The notes under the pieces were generated by a model. The model saw nothing but the letters and a program-made list of their open reading frames with translations. It searched no databases and was not told the origin of the DNA. The position numbers and the translations under genes are program-made. From the NCBI GenBank assembly GCA_937868025.1, contig CALMLJ010000415.1:1-59590 (forward strand): a DNA stretch of 59,590 nt, written 5' to 3'. Below, one piece after another: positions 14,814-23,653 of the stretch (its first letter is position 1; every line of letters begins with the position of its first letter). The DNA is from an uncultured Acidimicrobiaceae bacterium. Lineage in GTDB: Bacteria > Actinomycetota > Acidimicrobiia > Acidimicrobiales > Microtrichaceae.

Positions 14814-16168
14814 GGCTCGGCATCCCGTTGCCTCAGCATTTCCGTCATGACAGCGATCTCCGCCTGCTGAGAGGTGACGATCGAGCGCGCAAGGTTTGCG
14901 ACGGGGGCGATGGGCTTCAGTGCCAGGATTGCTTCTGCCATGTGAACCCCACCCCGATGGTGCTCGATCATGAGCTGGAGGAAACGCACTTCAGCGTCGG
15001 CGGTAGGTAGTGACGACAGCGAGTTGACGTCTCCTCGGGTCGCCAGGCCGGGCATGACTCCTCCCATGTTCATTCCGGACCACGCCATCTGTGGGCGCCC
15101 AATGCTCACAGCATTGAGGGTCCAGGCGCTGAGCCAGCCTCGCATGATCCCGATTTGCGCTTGCTGCGTGAGGGCGATGTCGGTGGCAAGCAGAGTCAAC
15201 GAGTCGTCGCTCGTCCGGGAGCGGATGATCTCTGCCATCTCTACGGCCTGTGCGTGATGGAAGGCCATGTCGCGCGCAAACCCCGCCTCGGCCGAGTCGT
15301 CGGATGGCGCACTCTTGCGACCGGCGAGCCAAGTGAGGCCGAGACCAACCAGTACTGCGGCAACAACGGCAAGGACGAACGCCCGTCGACGACGGCGAGC
15401 GGAGCGGCCAGCGCCGGGGTCAGCGGCCGTCGCAGGCCCACTCAGCGAGTGCAGTTCGAGGCTCGGCGAGGACGTCACGTGTGGATGAGGGATGGTCAAC
15501 GTGAAGTCCTTGCACGGCTGAACGCTGACGCCGTCCCATATGTTGATCCGGAGCGACAGTGCGTCCTTCTGGAGAAACGCAAGCGCCTGTCGATTGGGCG
15601 GCGCGACGAACACCTGGAGGCGGTCCTTGACGCCTTGCTCGGTGACGATCCCGACGACGTTGATCATCTCGAGATCGCCTGGGTACAGACGGTGCGTCCT
15701 GGCCTGGCCGTGCCGCCATTCGATCGGCCACGGCGCCTCAGGGCCGCCGTCGACACCGTTGAACTCCACGACAGTCGCCACGAAGTCGCGAGTCCAGCTC
15801 GACTCGTTCGTCACCATTACCCGAACAACGCGAGAGAGCCAGGCTTCGCCAGGCTGGCCAACCGTCAGCGTGGGAGCGAGCTCCACCGCGATCTCTGGAA
15901 CGGCGTACAGCCTTCGGAGCCACTCAGTTCGCTCGCGGAGCACCTCGTAGGTCGCTCGCGTCGTGGCGCCGACTGCTGCGACTGCGATCAGCAAGATCGA
16001 CAGCCACCAGCTCACGAGATCGCGCGAGGCGGCATTCAGGAGGGCACCGATCGCGATAGCGACTGCGGCGAGGGTCGAGAGATCGCTCAGGAAGTCGACC
16101 CACCGGCGCCCCACCAGTCGCAGGATGTGCTTCTCCAGCTCGGCCGGGTCGCGTGGCGTCGTCGTCAC
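14810..16168 (-). CDS. DUF305 protein fused to an N-terminal two-helix membrane/beta domain
   Basis: 452 aa from GTG 16168. Residues about 25-65 hold two membrane helices (FLSDLSTLAAVAIAIGALL and SWWLSILLIAVAAVGATT), residues 80-235 a soluble, probably beta-rich domain I do not recognise, residues about 260-285 a third helix after an RRRRR stop-transfer. Residues about 295-450 are DUF305 with the duplicated His motifs DMAFHHAQAVEMAEII and MIEHHRGGVHMAEAIL, and a Met-rich linker (MAWSGMNMGGVM). DUF305 domains are ferritin-like and often sit beside copper genes. Usual DUF305 proteins are near 200 aa; this fusion is unusual. Confidence 0.75.
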   Translation of the reverse strand: MTTTPRDPAELEKHILRLVGRRWVDFLSDLSTLAAVAIAIGALLNAASRDLVSWWLSILLIAVAAVGATTRATYEVLRERTEWLRRLYAVPEIAVELAPTLTVGQPGEAWLSRVVRVMVTNESSWTRDFVATVVEFNGVDGGPEAPWPIEWRHGQARTHRLYPGDLEMINVVGIVTEQGVKDRLQVFVAPPNRQALAFLQKDALSLRINIWDGVSVQPCKDFTLTIPHPHVTSSPSLELHSLSGPATAADPGAGRSARRRRRAFVLAVVAAVLVGLGLTWLAGRKSAPSDDSAEAGFARDMAFHHAQAVEMAEIIRSRTSDDSLTLLATDIALTQQAQIGIMRGWLSAWTLNAVSIGRPQMAWSGMNMGGVMPGLATRGDVNSLSSLPTADAEVRFLQLMIEHHRGGVHMAEAILALKPIAPVANLARSIVTSQQAEIAVMTEMLRQRDAEP

Positions 16169-16240
16169 TCGGCCACTCTTACAGGCCGAAGCGTCTGGGA
16201 GATGGAGGCGCACCTGTGTACGTCGAGCCCGGTGACTCGA

Positions 16241-16942
16241 TCACGCTGCCATGTGGACAAGGAGCAACGCCAGGAAGCCGACGAAGAAGAGCGATGTCGA
16301 GATCGAGGTCTCGGGAGCTTCGTGTGCCTCGATCAGGAGTTCCTCGGTTACGAGATACAAGAGGGCGACCGTCGCGAACGCGACGACGGCTGAGAGTGGG
16401 CCGCCGGTGAGGCCGCCGAGCGCGTAGAAGCCGACGAGTCCGCCGGGAACGATCAGCGCTGCCAGCGCGGCAGTGGTCGAGACGACGAACTGACGGGAGG
16501 CCCCGCTGTCGCCGAGCGCAGCGCTGACGGCAAGGCCGAGGAAAGCCAGCTCGCCGGTCAGGGCGATGGCCAGCAACAAGCCGGTCTTGCCTCCTTCGGC
16601 CAGGCCGATGCCGATGAGCAAGCCGTCGATGAATACGTCGACAGCGACGGTCGTGATCAGTCCCCGCTTTCCCTCGGAGGAACTCTCGCCGACCCGTCGC
16701 ACGAACAACATGAAGACGATCCCGACGCCGAACCCGATCGCGACCGCCAGCTTCTCGTGATGCTCGAGGAGGTCCGGGACGAGTTCGGCGGCGGCAGCCG
16801 CGAACACCAGGCCAGCGGCGAGATGCTGAACCGCGCTCTGGATCGGCTTCGATGGTGGGCGGACCGACGCTGCTCCGGCGCCGAGGCTCGCCGCAGCGAA
16901 CGGAATGCCGGTCGAACCGAGCACCGCTCCGATACCGCTCAT
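16241..16942 (-). CDS. ZIP-family metal transporter
   Basis: 233 aa, about eight helices. The TM2-like helix SAVQHLAAGLVFAAAAAELVPDLL and TM4/TM5-like VFIDGLLIGIGL and ALTGELAFLG match ZIP transporters, though the canonical HxxxE is reduced to E/Q-type residues at some positions. Moves divalent cations towards the cytosol in characterised members. Its start overlaps the stop of the upstream 4-TM gene (ATGA). Confidence 0.7.
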   Translation of the reverse strand: MSGIGAVLGSTGIPFAAASLGAGAASVRPPSKPIQSAVQHLAAGLVFAAAAAELVPDLLEHHEKLAVAIGFGVGIVFMLFVRRVGESSSEGKRGLITTVAVDVFIDGLLIGIGLAEGGKTGLLLAIALTGELAFLGLAVSAALGDSGASRQFVVSTTAALAALIVPGGLVGFYALGGLTGGPLSAVVAFATVALLYLVTEELLIEAHEAPETSISTSLFFVGFLALLLVHMAA

Positions 16943-17445
16943 CGGCTGCGCCGACCTCGACCGGCGTCGGTCGTGCGCCGTCTCGGCGACTGCCGGCGCG
17001 CGAACCAGGCGCAGCGAGCAAGTACCGCAGCAAGTGCCAAGGGCACTGCTGCGAGGGGATCTGTGAGATGGACGCCTCGCTCGTGTCCCAAAGTGAAGAT
17101 CACGGGGCCCGCGAACTTGTTCGGACCGAGAAGCAACCAGAAGGCAGAGGCGCCGACGGAAGCCATGGACAAGCCGGCAAGTCCGAGTGACTCGTTGGAC
17201 TTGCCGAGGCTCGCGAAACCACAGGCCGCGCCGGCCAGTACCGCCAACCCCGTGGTTGCGAGGATCGAGTGTCCACCCGAGAGACGCAGCCGGGCGGTGT
17301 AGTGAAGCCCCGCAAGGAGTGATCCGACCATCAGAGCGGCGAGGAGCGTGGCAAGTCTGGTCCACCACTGGTGCGGGATGAACTCGCGTGGAACGTCCCG
17401 CGCATCTCGTGCGGCGGCGTCTGCCGCCTCTGATCGTGGCGTCAT
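16939..17445 (-). CDS. Four-helix membrane protein with HLTDPLAA motif
   Basis: 168 aa from ATG 17445 (ATG 17475 also in frame). Not recognised. Four hydrophobic helices and, before the last, the segment GPVIFTLGHERGVHLTDPLA. The same GPV-x6-GxHLTDPLAAxP pattern recurs in the otherwise different protein at 58160-58510, defining a small unnamed family. Coupled to the ZIP gene by an ATGA overlap, 46 bp after VKOR. Confidence 0.6.
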   Translation of the reverse strand: MTPRSEAADAAARDARDVPREFIPHQWWTRLATLLAALMVGSLLAGLHYTARLRLSGGHSILATTGLAVLAGAACGFASLGKSNESLGLAGLSMASVGASAFWLLLGPNKFAGPVIFTLGHERGVHLTDPLAAVPLALAAVLARCAWFARRQSPRRRTTDAGRGRRSR

Positions 17446-17491
17446 CCGTTGCACCGAGCACGTGGAGTGGAGCACAGGGCGATTCGAGCGT

Positions 17492-18109
17492 TCATGACCA
17501 GAGCGTCGTCCAGTATTCCCAGAACCGCTGGGTGATCAGTCCGCCGACGACGAGGTACCAAGCGGTCAGGACGGTGCCGTGGTACTCGCTCGCCTTGAGC
17601 GTCAGCGCCAAGAGTCGTCCGTCCTTGTGGGCCGTGCTCTGGGCGAGCGTGCGGAGCGTGGTGTACCAACAGATCGGAATGGTGACGACCCAGACGACCA
17701 TGCAATACGGGCAGAGCGCTCCGATCCGGTACAGGCTCTGAAAGATCAGCCAGTGCACGAGGGCCGCCCCGGCGATCACTCCGAGCTGGAGGCCAGTCCA
17801 GAACCAGCGGTGAAACTGGACGCCGCCGATCATCGCGGCGCCGACGGTGATGACAACGGCGAACCCGGCGACACCGAGGACGGGGTTGGGGAAGCCGAAC
17901 AGTTCTGCCTGCTCGGTCTTCATGATCGAGCCGCAGCTCAGGACCGGATTGATGCTGCAGCTCGGGACGTACGACGGGTCCTTCAGCAGTTCGATCTTCT
18001 CGACGAGCAGGACGAACGCCGCCACGAATCCGATCGACCCGCCAATGAGGTAGAGCCAGCGGAGGAAACGATCCGTTGGCCTCGTCGTCTCAGGAGCCGA
18101 GGGCGGCAT
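17492..18109 (-). CDS. Vitamin K epoxide reductase (VKOR)-family disulfide-generating protein
   Basis: 205 aa, four to five helices. Loop cysteines (SCSINPVLSCGS) and the CPYC redox centre (GALCPYCMVVW) are both present, as in bacterial VKORs that reoxidise DsbA-like proteins using quinone. It overlaps the DsbA-like gene immediately upstream by 20 bp, forming a complete oxidative-folding pair in the cell envelope. Confidence 0.9.
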   Translation of the reverse strand: MPPSAPETTRPTDRFLRWLYLIGGSIGFVAAFVLLVEKIELLKDPSYVPSCSINPVLSCGSIMKTEQAELFGFPNPVLGVAGFAVVITVGAAMIGGVQFHRWFWTGLQLGVIAGAALVHWLIFQSLYRIGALCPYCMVVWVVTIPICWYTTLRTLAQSTAHKDGRLLALTLKASEYHGTVLTAWYLVVGGLITQRFWEYWTTLWS

Positions 18110-18740
18110 CGATCTGCTTGACGATGTCGTCGCCGCTCTCGATTTCCATCTTCTCGCCGTTGAGGAAGAAGGTTGGCGTGCCGGTCACACCGAGGGCGAT
18201 GCCGTCCGCCTTATCGCGCTTGATCTGCTCGATTGTGGCCGGGTCCGCGATGACCTTCTTGTAGCGATCGATGTCGAGCCCGAGCTCCTCGGCAAAGCCC
18301 AGGAACACCTCAGTCTGCGGCTGCTCCTTCTCGCCCCACTCTGCCTGGGTCTCGAAGAGCTTCGAGTACATCTCCTCGAACTTGCCTTGGTCGGCCGCGG
18401 CGATTGTCGCGCTGGCTGCTGCCTCCGAGCTGTTGTGCAGAGGGAAGTTTCGGACGACGAACGTCACGCGGTCCTGGTACTTCGCGCGGATCTCCTCGAT
18501 CAGCGGGTAGGCGGCACCGCATGCCTCGCACTCGAAGTCGAGGAACTCCACGAAGGTGACCTTGCCATCCTTCGCGACGGAGAGTCGCTGGCTGCTCTGT
18601 CGAACAAGTCGGTTCTCCTCAGACGATGCGTCGGTGCTGGTGTCCACGGTCTCGTCATCTCCGCCTGGTGTCGCTGCCACTACGACCGCAACGACGGCGG
18701 CGGCGATCAGCGCTAGAGAGATCTTGACGTTCTTGCCCAC
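18090..18740 (-). CDS. Membrane-anchored DsbA-like thiol oxidase
   Basis: 216 aa from GTG 18740 with GGAGG six bases upstream. An N-terminal signal anchor (residues 5-24) precedes a thioredoxin-like DsbA fold with the redox motif ECEACGAAY near residue 72 and the cis-Pro loop GVTGTPTFFLNG near 186. Partner of the VKOR encoded downstream. Its promoter region carries copy F of the CATCGG-N7-CGATAACAT motif, shared with the divergent SCO1 operon. Confidence 0.9.
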   Translation of the reverse strand: MGKNVKISLALIAAAVVAVVVAATPGGDDETVDTSTDASSEENRLVRQSSQRLSVAKDGKVTFVEFLDFECEACGAAYPLIEEIRAKYQDRVTFVVRNFPLHNSSEAAASATIAAADQGKFEEMYSKLFETQAEWGEKEQPQTEVFLGFAEELGLDIDRYKKVIADPATIEQIKRDKADGIALGVTGTPTFFLNGEKMEIESGDDIVKQIDAALGS

Positions 18741-18783
18741 TGCGGTCCTCCATAGTCCGTAGATGACCGCCCGATGCCGGCAT

Positions 18784-18808
18784 CATCGGCAGTGGACGAT
18801 ATCATTGG
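18784..18808. promoter_or_regulatory. Bipartite operator motif, copy F
   Basis: CATCGG at 18784-18789, seven bases, then CGATATCATTGG at 18797-18808: the most divergent of six copies but with exact spacing. It sits between the divergent DsbA/VKOR and SCO1 genes. TATCAT (plus) and TATCGT (minus) can serve as -10 elements in either direction. Confidence 0.65.
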
Positions 18809-18829
18809 GTTCAGCGCGGGAGGCATCGG

Positions 18830-19519
18830 GTGCTTCAGCGGAACGGAGCGGTAGTGCGAGCGGATTCAGCGATCAGTCGTCGCCATCTCCTATGGACTGC
18901 AGGTCTGACGGCACTTGGCGCGACAGGTCTCACGGGCTGCTCCAACGGCGAGAGCGCTGAGGCCGAGGATGACAACCTCGGATTCGCCGGAGTCGTGCTT
19001 GGCTACCCGCTCGCCCGTCCGACGGTTGACTTCGTCGACACGTCGGGTGAGGCATACAACGTCAGCGAGCGCACCGCCGGCAAACTCACCCTGATGCTGT
19101 TCGGCTACACGTCCTGCCCCGACGTCTGCCCCGTGCATCTGTCGGTGATCTCCAACGCGCTCGAGAAGGTGCCGGGACCTGCCGCGAAGACCACCGTCAT
19201 CATGGTCGGTTGCGACACTGCTCGGGATACACCGGAGGTACTGCGCACCTACCTCGACAAGCGCAACGAGGACTTCGTCGGGCTGACGGCCGACGCAACG
19301 GTCATCGATGATGTCCTCGAAGGTCTGCAGCTGCCTCCGATTGTGCTGGAGCCCCCTGCCGCGGACGGCAGCTACGTCGTCGGGCACCCCAGCCAGATCC
19401 TTGCCTACACGCCGGACGATCTCTGTCACATCCTGTATCCGTTCGGCGTGCGGGCCCAGGACTGGGTCAAGGACCTGCCCAGGTTGCAGACGTTCGACTG
19501 GCCGGTCACAACCCGATGA
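18830..19519 (+). CDS. SCO1/SenC-family copper chaperone lipoprotein
   Basis: 229 aa from GTG 18830, GGGAGG six bases before. A twin-arginine type signal (SRRHLLWTAG) ends in the lipobox LTGC, so it is an exported lipoprotein. The thioredoxin-like fold has the copper-binding CxxxC motif TSCPDVCP near residue 93 and a distal His (GHPSQI). SCO proteins load or reduce the CuA site of cytochrome oxidase. First gene of an operon with DUF3703, ArsR and P-type ATPase. Confidence 0.85.
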   Translation: MLQRNGAVVRADSAISRRHLLWTAGLTALGATGLTGCSNGESAEAEDDNLGFAGVVLGYPLARPTVDFVDTSGEAYNVSERTAGKLTLMLFGYTSCPDVCPVHLSVISNALEKVPGPAAKTTVIMVGCDTARDTPEVLRTYLDKRNEDFVGLTADATVIDDVLEGLQLPPIVLEPPAADGSYVVGHPSQILAYTPDDLCHILYPFGVRAQDWVKDLPRLQTFDWPVTTR

Positions 19520-19532
19520 TGGAGACGGGCTC

Positions 19533-19898
19533 GTGAGACAGGGACGTCGGATCCCCCCGGCCGTAGCTGCCCAGATTCGCCAGAACGTTCGAGCGGTTCG
19601 ATCGGCTACCCCTGGGGTCGACCCTGAGCGTTTGTGGTCGCTCCTCGAGGACGCGCACGTGCTGTCGCAGCCCTGGGCTCTCCCGCACGTGCACGTGCAT
19701 GGCGCAATGCTGATGTTCGCTCTTCGCACTCGTGACTTGCCGGAAGTACGCGGGCAGCTGCTTCGAATGCTGGTTGCCGGTCCCGGATCGACGAGCGGGA
19801 GGTACCCGCCCGGCAACATCGGCCGCGCCACGGTTCCCGCCACGCAGCCGATGCCCATTCCGGAACACCTTCAGGCGCTGCTCGACGCCGACGCCTGA
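19533..19898 (+). CDS. DUF3703 protein
   Basis: 121 aa from GTG 19533. The pattern LWSLLEDAHVLSQPWALPHVHVHGAML, then EVRGQLLRMLVAGPGS and PPGNIGRATV, matches DUF3703, a small cytosolic His-rich family recurrently found with heavy-metal operons. The HVHVH segment could bind metal. Function unknown. 13 bp after SCO1. Confidence 0.7.
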   Translation: MRQGRRIPPAVAAQIRQNVRAVRSATPGVDPERLWSLLEDAHVLSQPWALPHVHVHGAMLMFALRTRDLPEVRGQLLRMLVAGPGSTSGRYPPGNIGRATVPATQPMPIPEHLQALLDADA

Positions 19899-19935
19899 GG
19901 ACGAGCGCAGCTGCTTGTAGCCACAACTGCTGTAC

Positions 19936-19955
19936 ATCTGTATAGTCGTTCAGAT
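19936..19955. promoter_or_regulatory. SmtB/CzrA-type operator
   Basis: ATCTG-N10-CAGAT inverted repeat ending directly at the ATG (19956) of the adjacent ArsR gene. AT-rich spacing and position are as expected for autoregulation by SmtB-class repressors. Confidence 0.6.
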
Positions 19956-20360
19956 ATGCAGACGTCAGCCGACAACACCTCCGTATCGACCTCGGCGAAC
20001 GAGGACAGCTGCTCGGTCCGGATCGTCGATCTCGACCGCGTGGAGGCCACCCGTGAGCGAGCGATCGACCGTGAGTCGTCCGCCCAGGTCGCTGACCTGT
20101 TCCGTCTGCTGGGCGACCCCGGTCGCATCCAGATACTCCGTGCCTTGCTCGAAGCCGGCGAGCTGTGCGTCTGCGACCTCGCAGCGGTCGTCGAGATGGC
20201 GGAGTCGACGGTCTCGCACTCCCTACGCCTGCTTCGGACATCAGGCATTGTTCGCAACCGGCGGTCAGGGCGGCAGGTCTTCTACAGCTTGGATGACGCG
20301 CACGTTCGACTGCTGCTCGACGTCAGTGTCGAGCACGTGCTCCACGGGCGGTCGACATGA
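19956..20360 (+). CDS. ArsR/SmtB-family metal-sensing repressor (CzrA/CadC-like sites)
   Basis: 134 aa. Carries both classic metal motifs: ELCVCDL in alpha-3 (thiophilic metals) and, in alpha-5, Asp-x-His-x10-His-x2-His (SLDDAHVRLLL...VEHVLH), the Zn/Co site of CzrA. HTH AESTVSHSLRLLRTSGIVRNRR. The N-terminal extension has one more Cys (EDSCSV), as in CadC. ATGA overlap with the following P-type ATPase makes it the obvious repressor of that exporter. Confidence 0.85.
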   Translation: MQTSADNTSVSTSANEDSCSVRIVDLDRVEATRERAIDRESSAQVADLFRLLGDPGRIQILRALLEAGELCVCDLAAVVEMAESTVSHSLRLLRTSGIVRNRRSGRQVFYSLDDAHVRLLLDVSVEHVLHGRST

Positions 20361-22843
20361 CAGAGAAGCTGGTACTCGACCTCCCCGTACTCCTTCCGGA
20401 CACCCTCGATGCACGCGACCGATGCGTGACCCGACTGCTGGAGACGCTCGACGGTGCACCGGGTCTCGAGGAGGTGCACATCATCGAGACCGAGTCTGGA
20501 GGTCCCGCCCGGCTCTGCATGCACTATGACCAGCAGACTGTCAGTGTTCACCGGGTTCGACAGCTCGCGGAGGCTGCGGGCTCGACCCTGACTGACCAGT
20601 TCGGCCACGTGCTGTGGGGACTGGATGGCGTTGGCCACGTTCGGAAGGCGCGAAGCGTCGCCGAGTCGATTCGCCGGCAGCGTGGAGTCATCGAGGCCGA
20701 GGTCATACCGGGACTGATCCGCATCGAGTTCGATCGCGAGCTCACCGACGAGTCGAAACTCAGAGCGGTCCTGAGAGAGCTGCGGGTCGGTGTTCGCACC
20801 AGTGGCGCCCCAGCGGAGGCCGCGACCCCGGCAAGTTCTGACGAGCACGATCACGCTGAGGGTGAACACGATCACGGGGGACCGTTCGGAGAACGAAGTG
20901 AACTCGTCTTCGCGATCACCTCGGCGGTCCTGTGGATCGCCGGCTTCGTCATCGACGCGGCGTTCAGTGGCGATGCCGACCGGGTCGCGATCGGGACGTT
21001 CATCGGGGCCGGGTTCTTCGGCGGCTACTTCACGCTCCGCGAAGCGCTCGACAGCATCCGCAACAAGCGCTTTGAGATCGACTTCCTCATGCTGGTCGCG
21101 GCCGCCGGCGCCGCTGCGCTCGGCAAGTTCGAGGAGGGCGCACTGCTCCTCGCCCTGTTCAGCGTCGGGCATGCCCTTGAGGGCTTCGCCATGGGACGGG
21201 CTCGTCGCGCAATCGAAGCGCTCGCCGAGCTCGCTCCCCCCACCGCTCTGGTCCGATACGACGACGGCGAACGAGAAGTGCCGGTCGAGCAACTGAAGGT
21301 TGGCGACATCGTCATCGTGAAGCCGAACGAGCGCATCCCGGCCGATGGCTTCGTGATCGCCGGAACGAGCAGTGTCAACCAGGCTCCGCTGACCGGGGAG
21401 AGCATTCCCGTCGACAAGACCCCGGTCGAGGACGCAGCGGCCGCAGCCGAACGACCCGACGCGGTCTCGGCAGCGTCGCGACTGTTTTCCGGCACAATCA
21501 ACGGCGCCGGCCAACTTGATCTCCAGGTCACTCGTCTTGCCGCCGACTCGTCGCTCTCGAAGCTGGCAAAGATGGTCCGTGAAGCGGAGACCCAGGCCTC
21601 GCCGACGCAGCGATTCACTGACCGGTTCGAGCGAGTCTTCGTCCCAGCCGTCGTCGGCTTGGTCATCGTCGTGATGCTGGTCGGACCTCTCTTCGGTTCG
21701 AGTTGGTCCGAGTCCTTCTATCGGGCGATGGCTGTCTTGGTCGCCGCCAGCCCGTGTGCCCTGGCTATCGCGACGCCGAGTGCAGTGCTCGCAGCGGTTG
21801 CCCGTGCTGGGCAGTTCGGTGTGCTCGTGAAAGGTGGCGGGCCGTTGGAGAACCTCGGCACGCTCCGAGCGATTGCGTTCGACAAGACGGGAACCCTTAC
21901 TGAAGGTCGACCCCGTCTGACAGACGTTCGCCCGGCCGCTGGCGCCACCGAGGCCGAGCTTCTCACGGTAAGCGTTGCCGTCGAGGCCCGCAGCGATCAC
22001 CCCCTCGCCGCTGCCGTCGTCCGGGACGGAACGACGCGGCTCGAGACGGCTGCGCGCCCGAAAGCAACTGGCGTCACAGCGATCATCGGCCGAGGCGTCA
22101 AAGCCGACGTCGAGGGCGATGAGGTGCTGATCGGAAACGTCGCGTTGTTTGAGGAGAACGGTGGACTCGACGACGGGATCCGGGCCTCTGCCGACGTGCT
22201 GCAGGCACAAGGTCGAACAATCATGATCGTCAAACGTGCTGACCGATTCCTCGGAATCATCGGGCTAATGGACACGCCGCGAGCGGATGCTCGAAGTGCG
22301 GTTGCCGCACTGCAGGACGTTGGCATCCGTCGAGTAATCATGCTGTCCGGTGACCATCAACTCGTGGCCGCGTCGATAGCGAAGGAGGTCGGTCTCACTG
22401 ATGCGTGGGGCGATCTCATGCCGCAGGACAAGGTGACGGCGATCGAGCGACTGCGTACCGAGGAAGGAAAGGTCGCCATGGTCGGCGACGGTGTCAACGA
22501 CGCACCGGCGCTCGCGCACGCCACAGTCGGAATCGCCATGGGAGCCGCTGGCTCTGACGTGGCATTGGAAACCGCCGACATCGCGCTCATGGGCGACGAT
22601 CTGTCCAAGTTGCCGGTCATCATCGGGCTCAGTCGGAGCGCCAGCAGCATCATCCGACAGAACCTGTACCTCAGCCTCGGCATGGTCGCCTTCCTGATTC
22701 CGGCGACGATCGTTGGATTCGTCGGAATCGGTCCGGCGGTCGTCTTCCACGAAGGCTCGACCCTGGTCGTCGTTGGCAACGCGCTCCGTCTTCTCGCCTA
22801 CGGAAAGTTCTCGGGCGGCAAGGGCGTCCAGCAGCGCGACTGA
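20357..22843 (+). CDS. P1B-type heavy-metal ATPase (Zn/Cd/Pb exporter type)
   Basis: 828 aa. All catalytic elements are intact: TGES (actuator), SPC metal-site helix (AASPCALAIATPSA), FDKTGTLTEG, SDHPLA (nucleotide domain) and GDGVNDAPAL. The SPC motif with the CzrA/CadC-like partner indicates divalent soft or borderline metals. The first 160 residues form two degenerate ferredoxin-like modules without the CxxC metal site, followed by a short His linker (DEHDHAEGEHDH). Overlaps the repressor gene by four bases. Confidence 0.9.
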   Translation: MTEKLVLDLPVLLPDTLDARDRCVTRLLETLDGAPGLEEVHIIETESGGPARLCMHYDQQTVSVHRVRQLAEAAGSTLTDQFGHVLWGLDGVGHVRKARSVAESIRRQRGVIEAEVIPGLIRIEFDRELTDESKLRAVLRELRVGVRTSGAPAEAATPASSDEHDHAEGEHDHGGPFGERSELVFAITSAVLWIAGFVIDAAFSGDADRVAIGTFIGAGFFGGYFTLREALDSIRNKRFEIDFLMLVAAAGAAALGKFEEGALLLALFSVGHALEGFAMGRARRAIEALAELAPPTALVRYDDGEREVPVEQLKVGDIVIVKPNERIPADGFVIAGTSSVNQAPLTGESIPVDKTPVEDAAAAAERPDAVSAASRLFSGTINGAGQLDLQVTRLAADSSLSKLAKMVREAETQASPTQRFTDRFERVFVPAVVGLVIVVMLVGPLFGSSWSESFYRAMAVLVAASPCALAIATPSAVLAAVARAGQFGVLVKGGGPLENLGTLRAIAFDKTGTLTEGRPRLTDVRPAAGATEAELLTVSVAVEARSDHPLAAAVVRDGTTRLETAARPKATGVTAIIGRGVKADVEGDEVLIGNVALFEENGGLDDGIRASADVLQAQGRTIMIVKRADRFLGIIGLMDTPRADARSAVAALQDVGIRRVIMLSGDHQLVAASIAKEVGLTDAWGDLMPQDKVTAIERLRTEEGKVAMVGDGVNDAPALAHATVGIAMGAAGSDVALETADIALMGDDLSKLPVIIGLSRSASSIIRQNLYLSLGMVAFLIPATIVGFVGIGPAVVFHEGSTLVVVGNALRLLAYGKFSGGKGVQQRD

Positions 22844-22897
22844 GCGGCGCGCCGAAACCCCGCGGTGCGACCGCACCTCTAACCAGTTAGGACCCGC

Positions 22898-23029
22898 ATG
22901 TTCTTCAAGATCGTCATGATCGCCGTGGCCGTCTTCACCGCCGGACTCATGATGGTGGTGCTTCGGGACGTCGGATCGAACTTCGAGCGCTTCTCGCGTC
23001 CGAAACGTCGACGACGCGGCAAGAACTGA
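22898..23029 (+). CDS. 43-aa single-helix membrane micro-protein
   Basis: Reads MFFKIVMIAVAVFTAGLMMV followed by a charged tail ending in PKRRRRGKN. One membrane helix with a strongly basic cytosolic end. It lies 54 bp after the ATPase on the same strand, the usual place for small regulatory subunits. I do not recognise the family; no strong ribosome-binding site is visible. Confidence 0.4.
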   Translation: MFFKIVMIAVAVFTAGLMMVVLRDVGSNFERFSRPKRRRRGKN

Positions 23030-23053
23030 CAGGGCCCAATCCGCCCTGAGCTC

Positions 23054-23653
23054 CTACTCCTCTTCCACTGTCGTGTTGGCCAGTTGATTCCGTCGACCTC
23101 GGCGGAGGACGACAACAAACCCGGCAATCACTACGAGCATCGCGATCAGGAACACCAGCGATCCGGCCGTGATCTCTTCGCCGGGTTGCTCCTCCTCGGC
23201 TGCGACCGAGAGCGGGACAGTCGTCGACACTGGCGGCATGGTCGTCGTCGGGACCGAGATGGTCGTCGTCGTTGCGGGAGGGTTGCCAACCTCCTGGGTG
23301 AACTCGAGCGCACCGGATGGCGAGTCGACGACTACTCGGACTGACCACCGACCTGGAGTCGGGTAGTGCTGCAGTCCGACGTATCCGCCGTCGGTGTCCC
23401 TCGCGTCGAGTTTGACTGGCTCGGCGCCGCCGCCGTCCGGTCCTACGGCTGAGACCGTTACCGATGCGCCGTTGGCCGGTCGTCGGCTGTCCTGTCCGGC
23501 GACGCGAACTCGGTAGGTGACAGAGAGGTCGACTCCCTGTTCGGCGGACTGGACCGAGATCTCCACTGGTTCCTCGACTTGAGCCGCGGCGGTGGGCGAC
23601 GTGGCCAATGTCAGGGCGGCTGCGGCCAACACGCCATGGGCGATTCGGTTCAT
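23054..23653 (-). CDS. Exported YtkA/FixH-like protein with C-terminal anchor
   Basis: 199 aa. Signal peptide (residues 1-24), one beta-sandwich domain (residues 28-125; GVDLSVTYRVRVAG, GGYVGLQHYPTPGRWSVRVVV) resembling YtkA/FixH/CopC-like folds, a Thr/Pro linker, and a C-terminal membrane helix ending RRGRRNQ. Similar proteins accompany copper and cytochrome-oxidase assembly genes. Last gene of a four-gene overlapping operon with TlpA-like and DUF3105 proteins. Confidence 0.6.
   Translation of the reverse strand: MNRIAHGVLAAAALTLATSPTAAAQVEEPVEISVQSAEQGVDLSVTYRVRVAGQDSRRPANGASVTVSAVGPDGGGAEPVKLDARDTDGGYVGLQHYPTPGRWSVRVVVDSPSGALEFTQEVGNPPATTTTISVPTTTMPPVSTTVPLSVAAEEEQPGEEITAGSLVFLIAMLVVIAGFVVVLRRGRRNQLANTTVEEE

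Noticed and set aside
15155..16393. Long plus-strand frame opposite the DUF305 fusion
   Set aside because: Antisense shadow; the minus strand carries membrane helices and both DUF305 His motifs.
20282..22210. Long (642-codon) open frame antisense to the P1B ATPase
   Set aside because: Shadow of GC-rich coding sequence; the opposite strand has every P-type ATPase motif and this frame has no domain, signal or initiation site.
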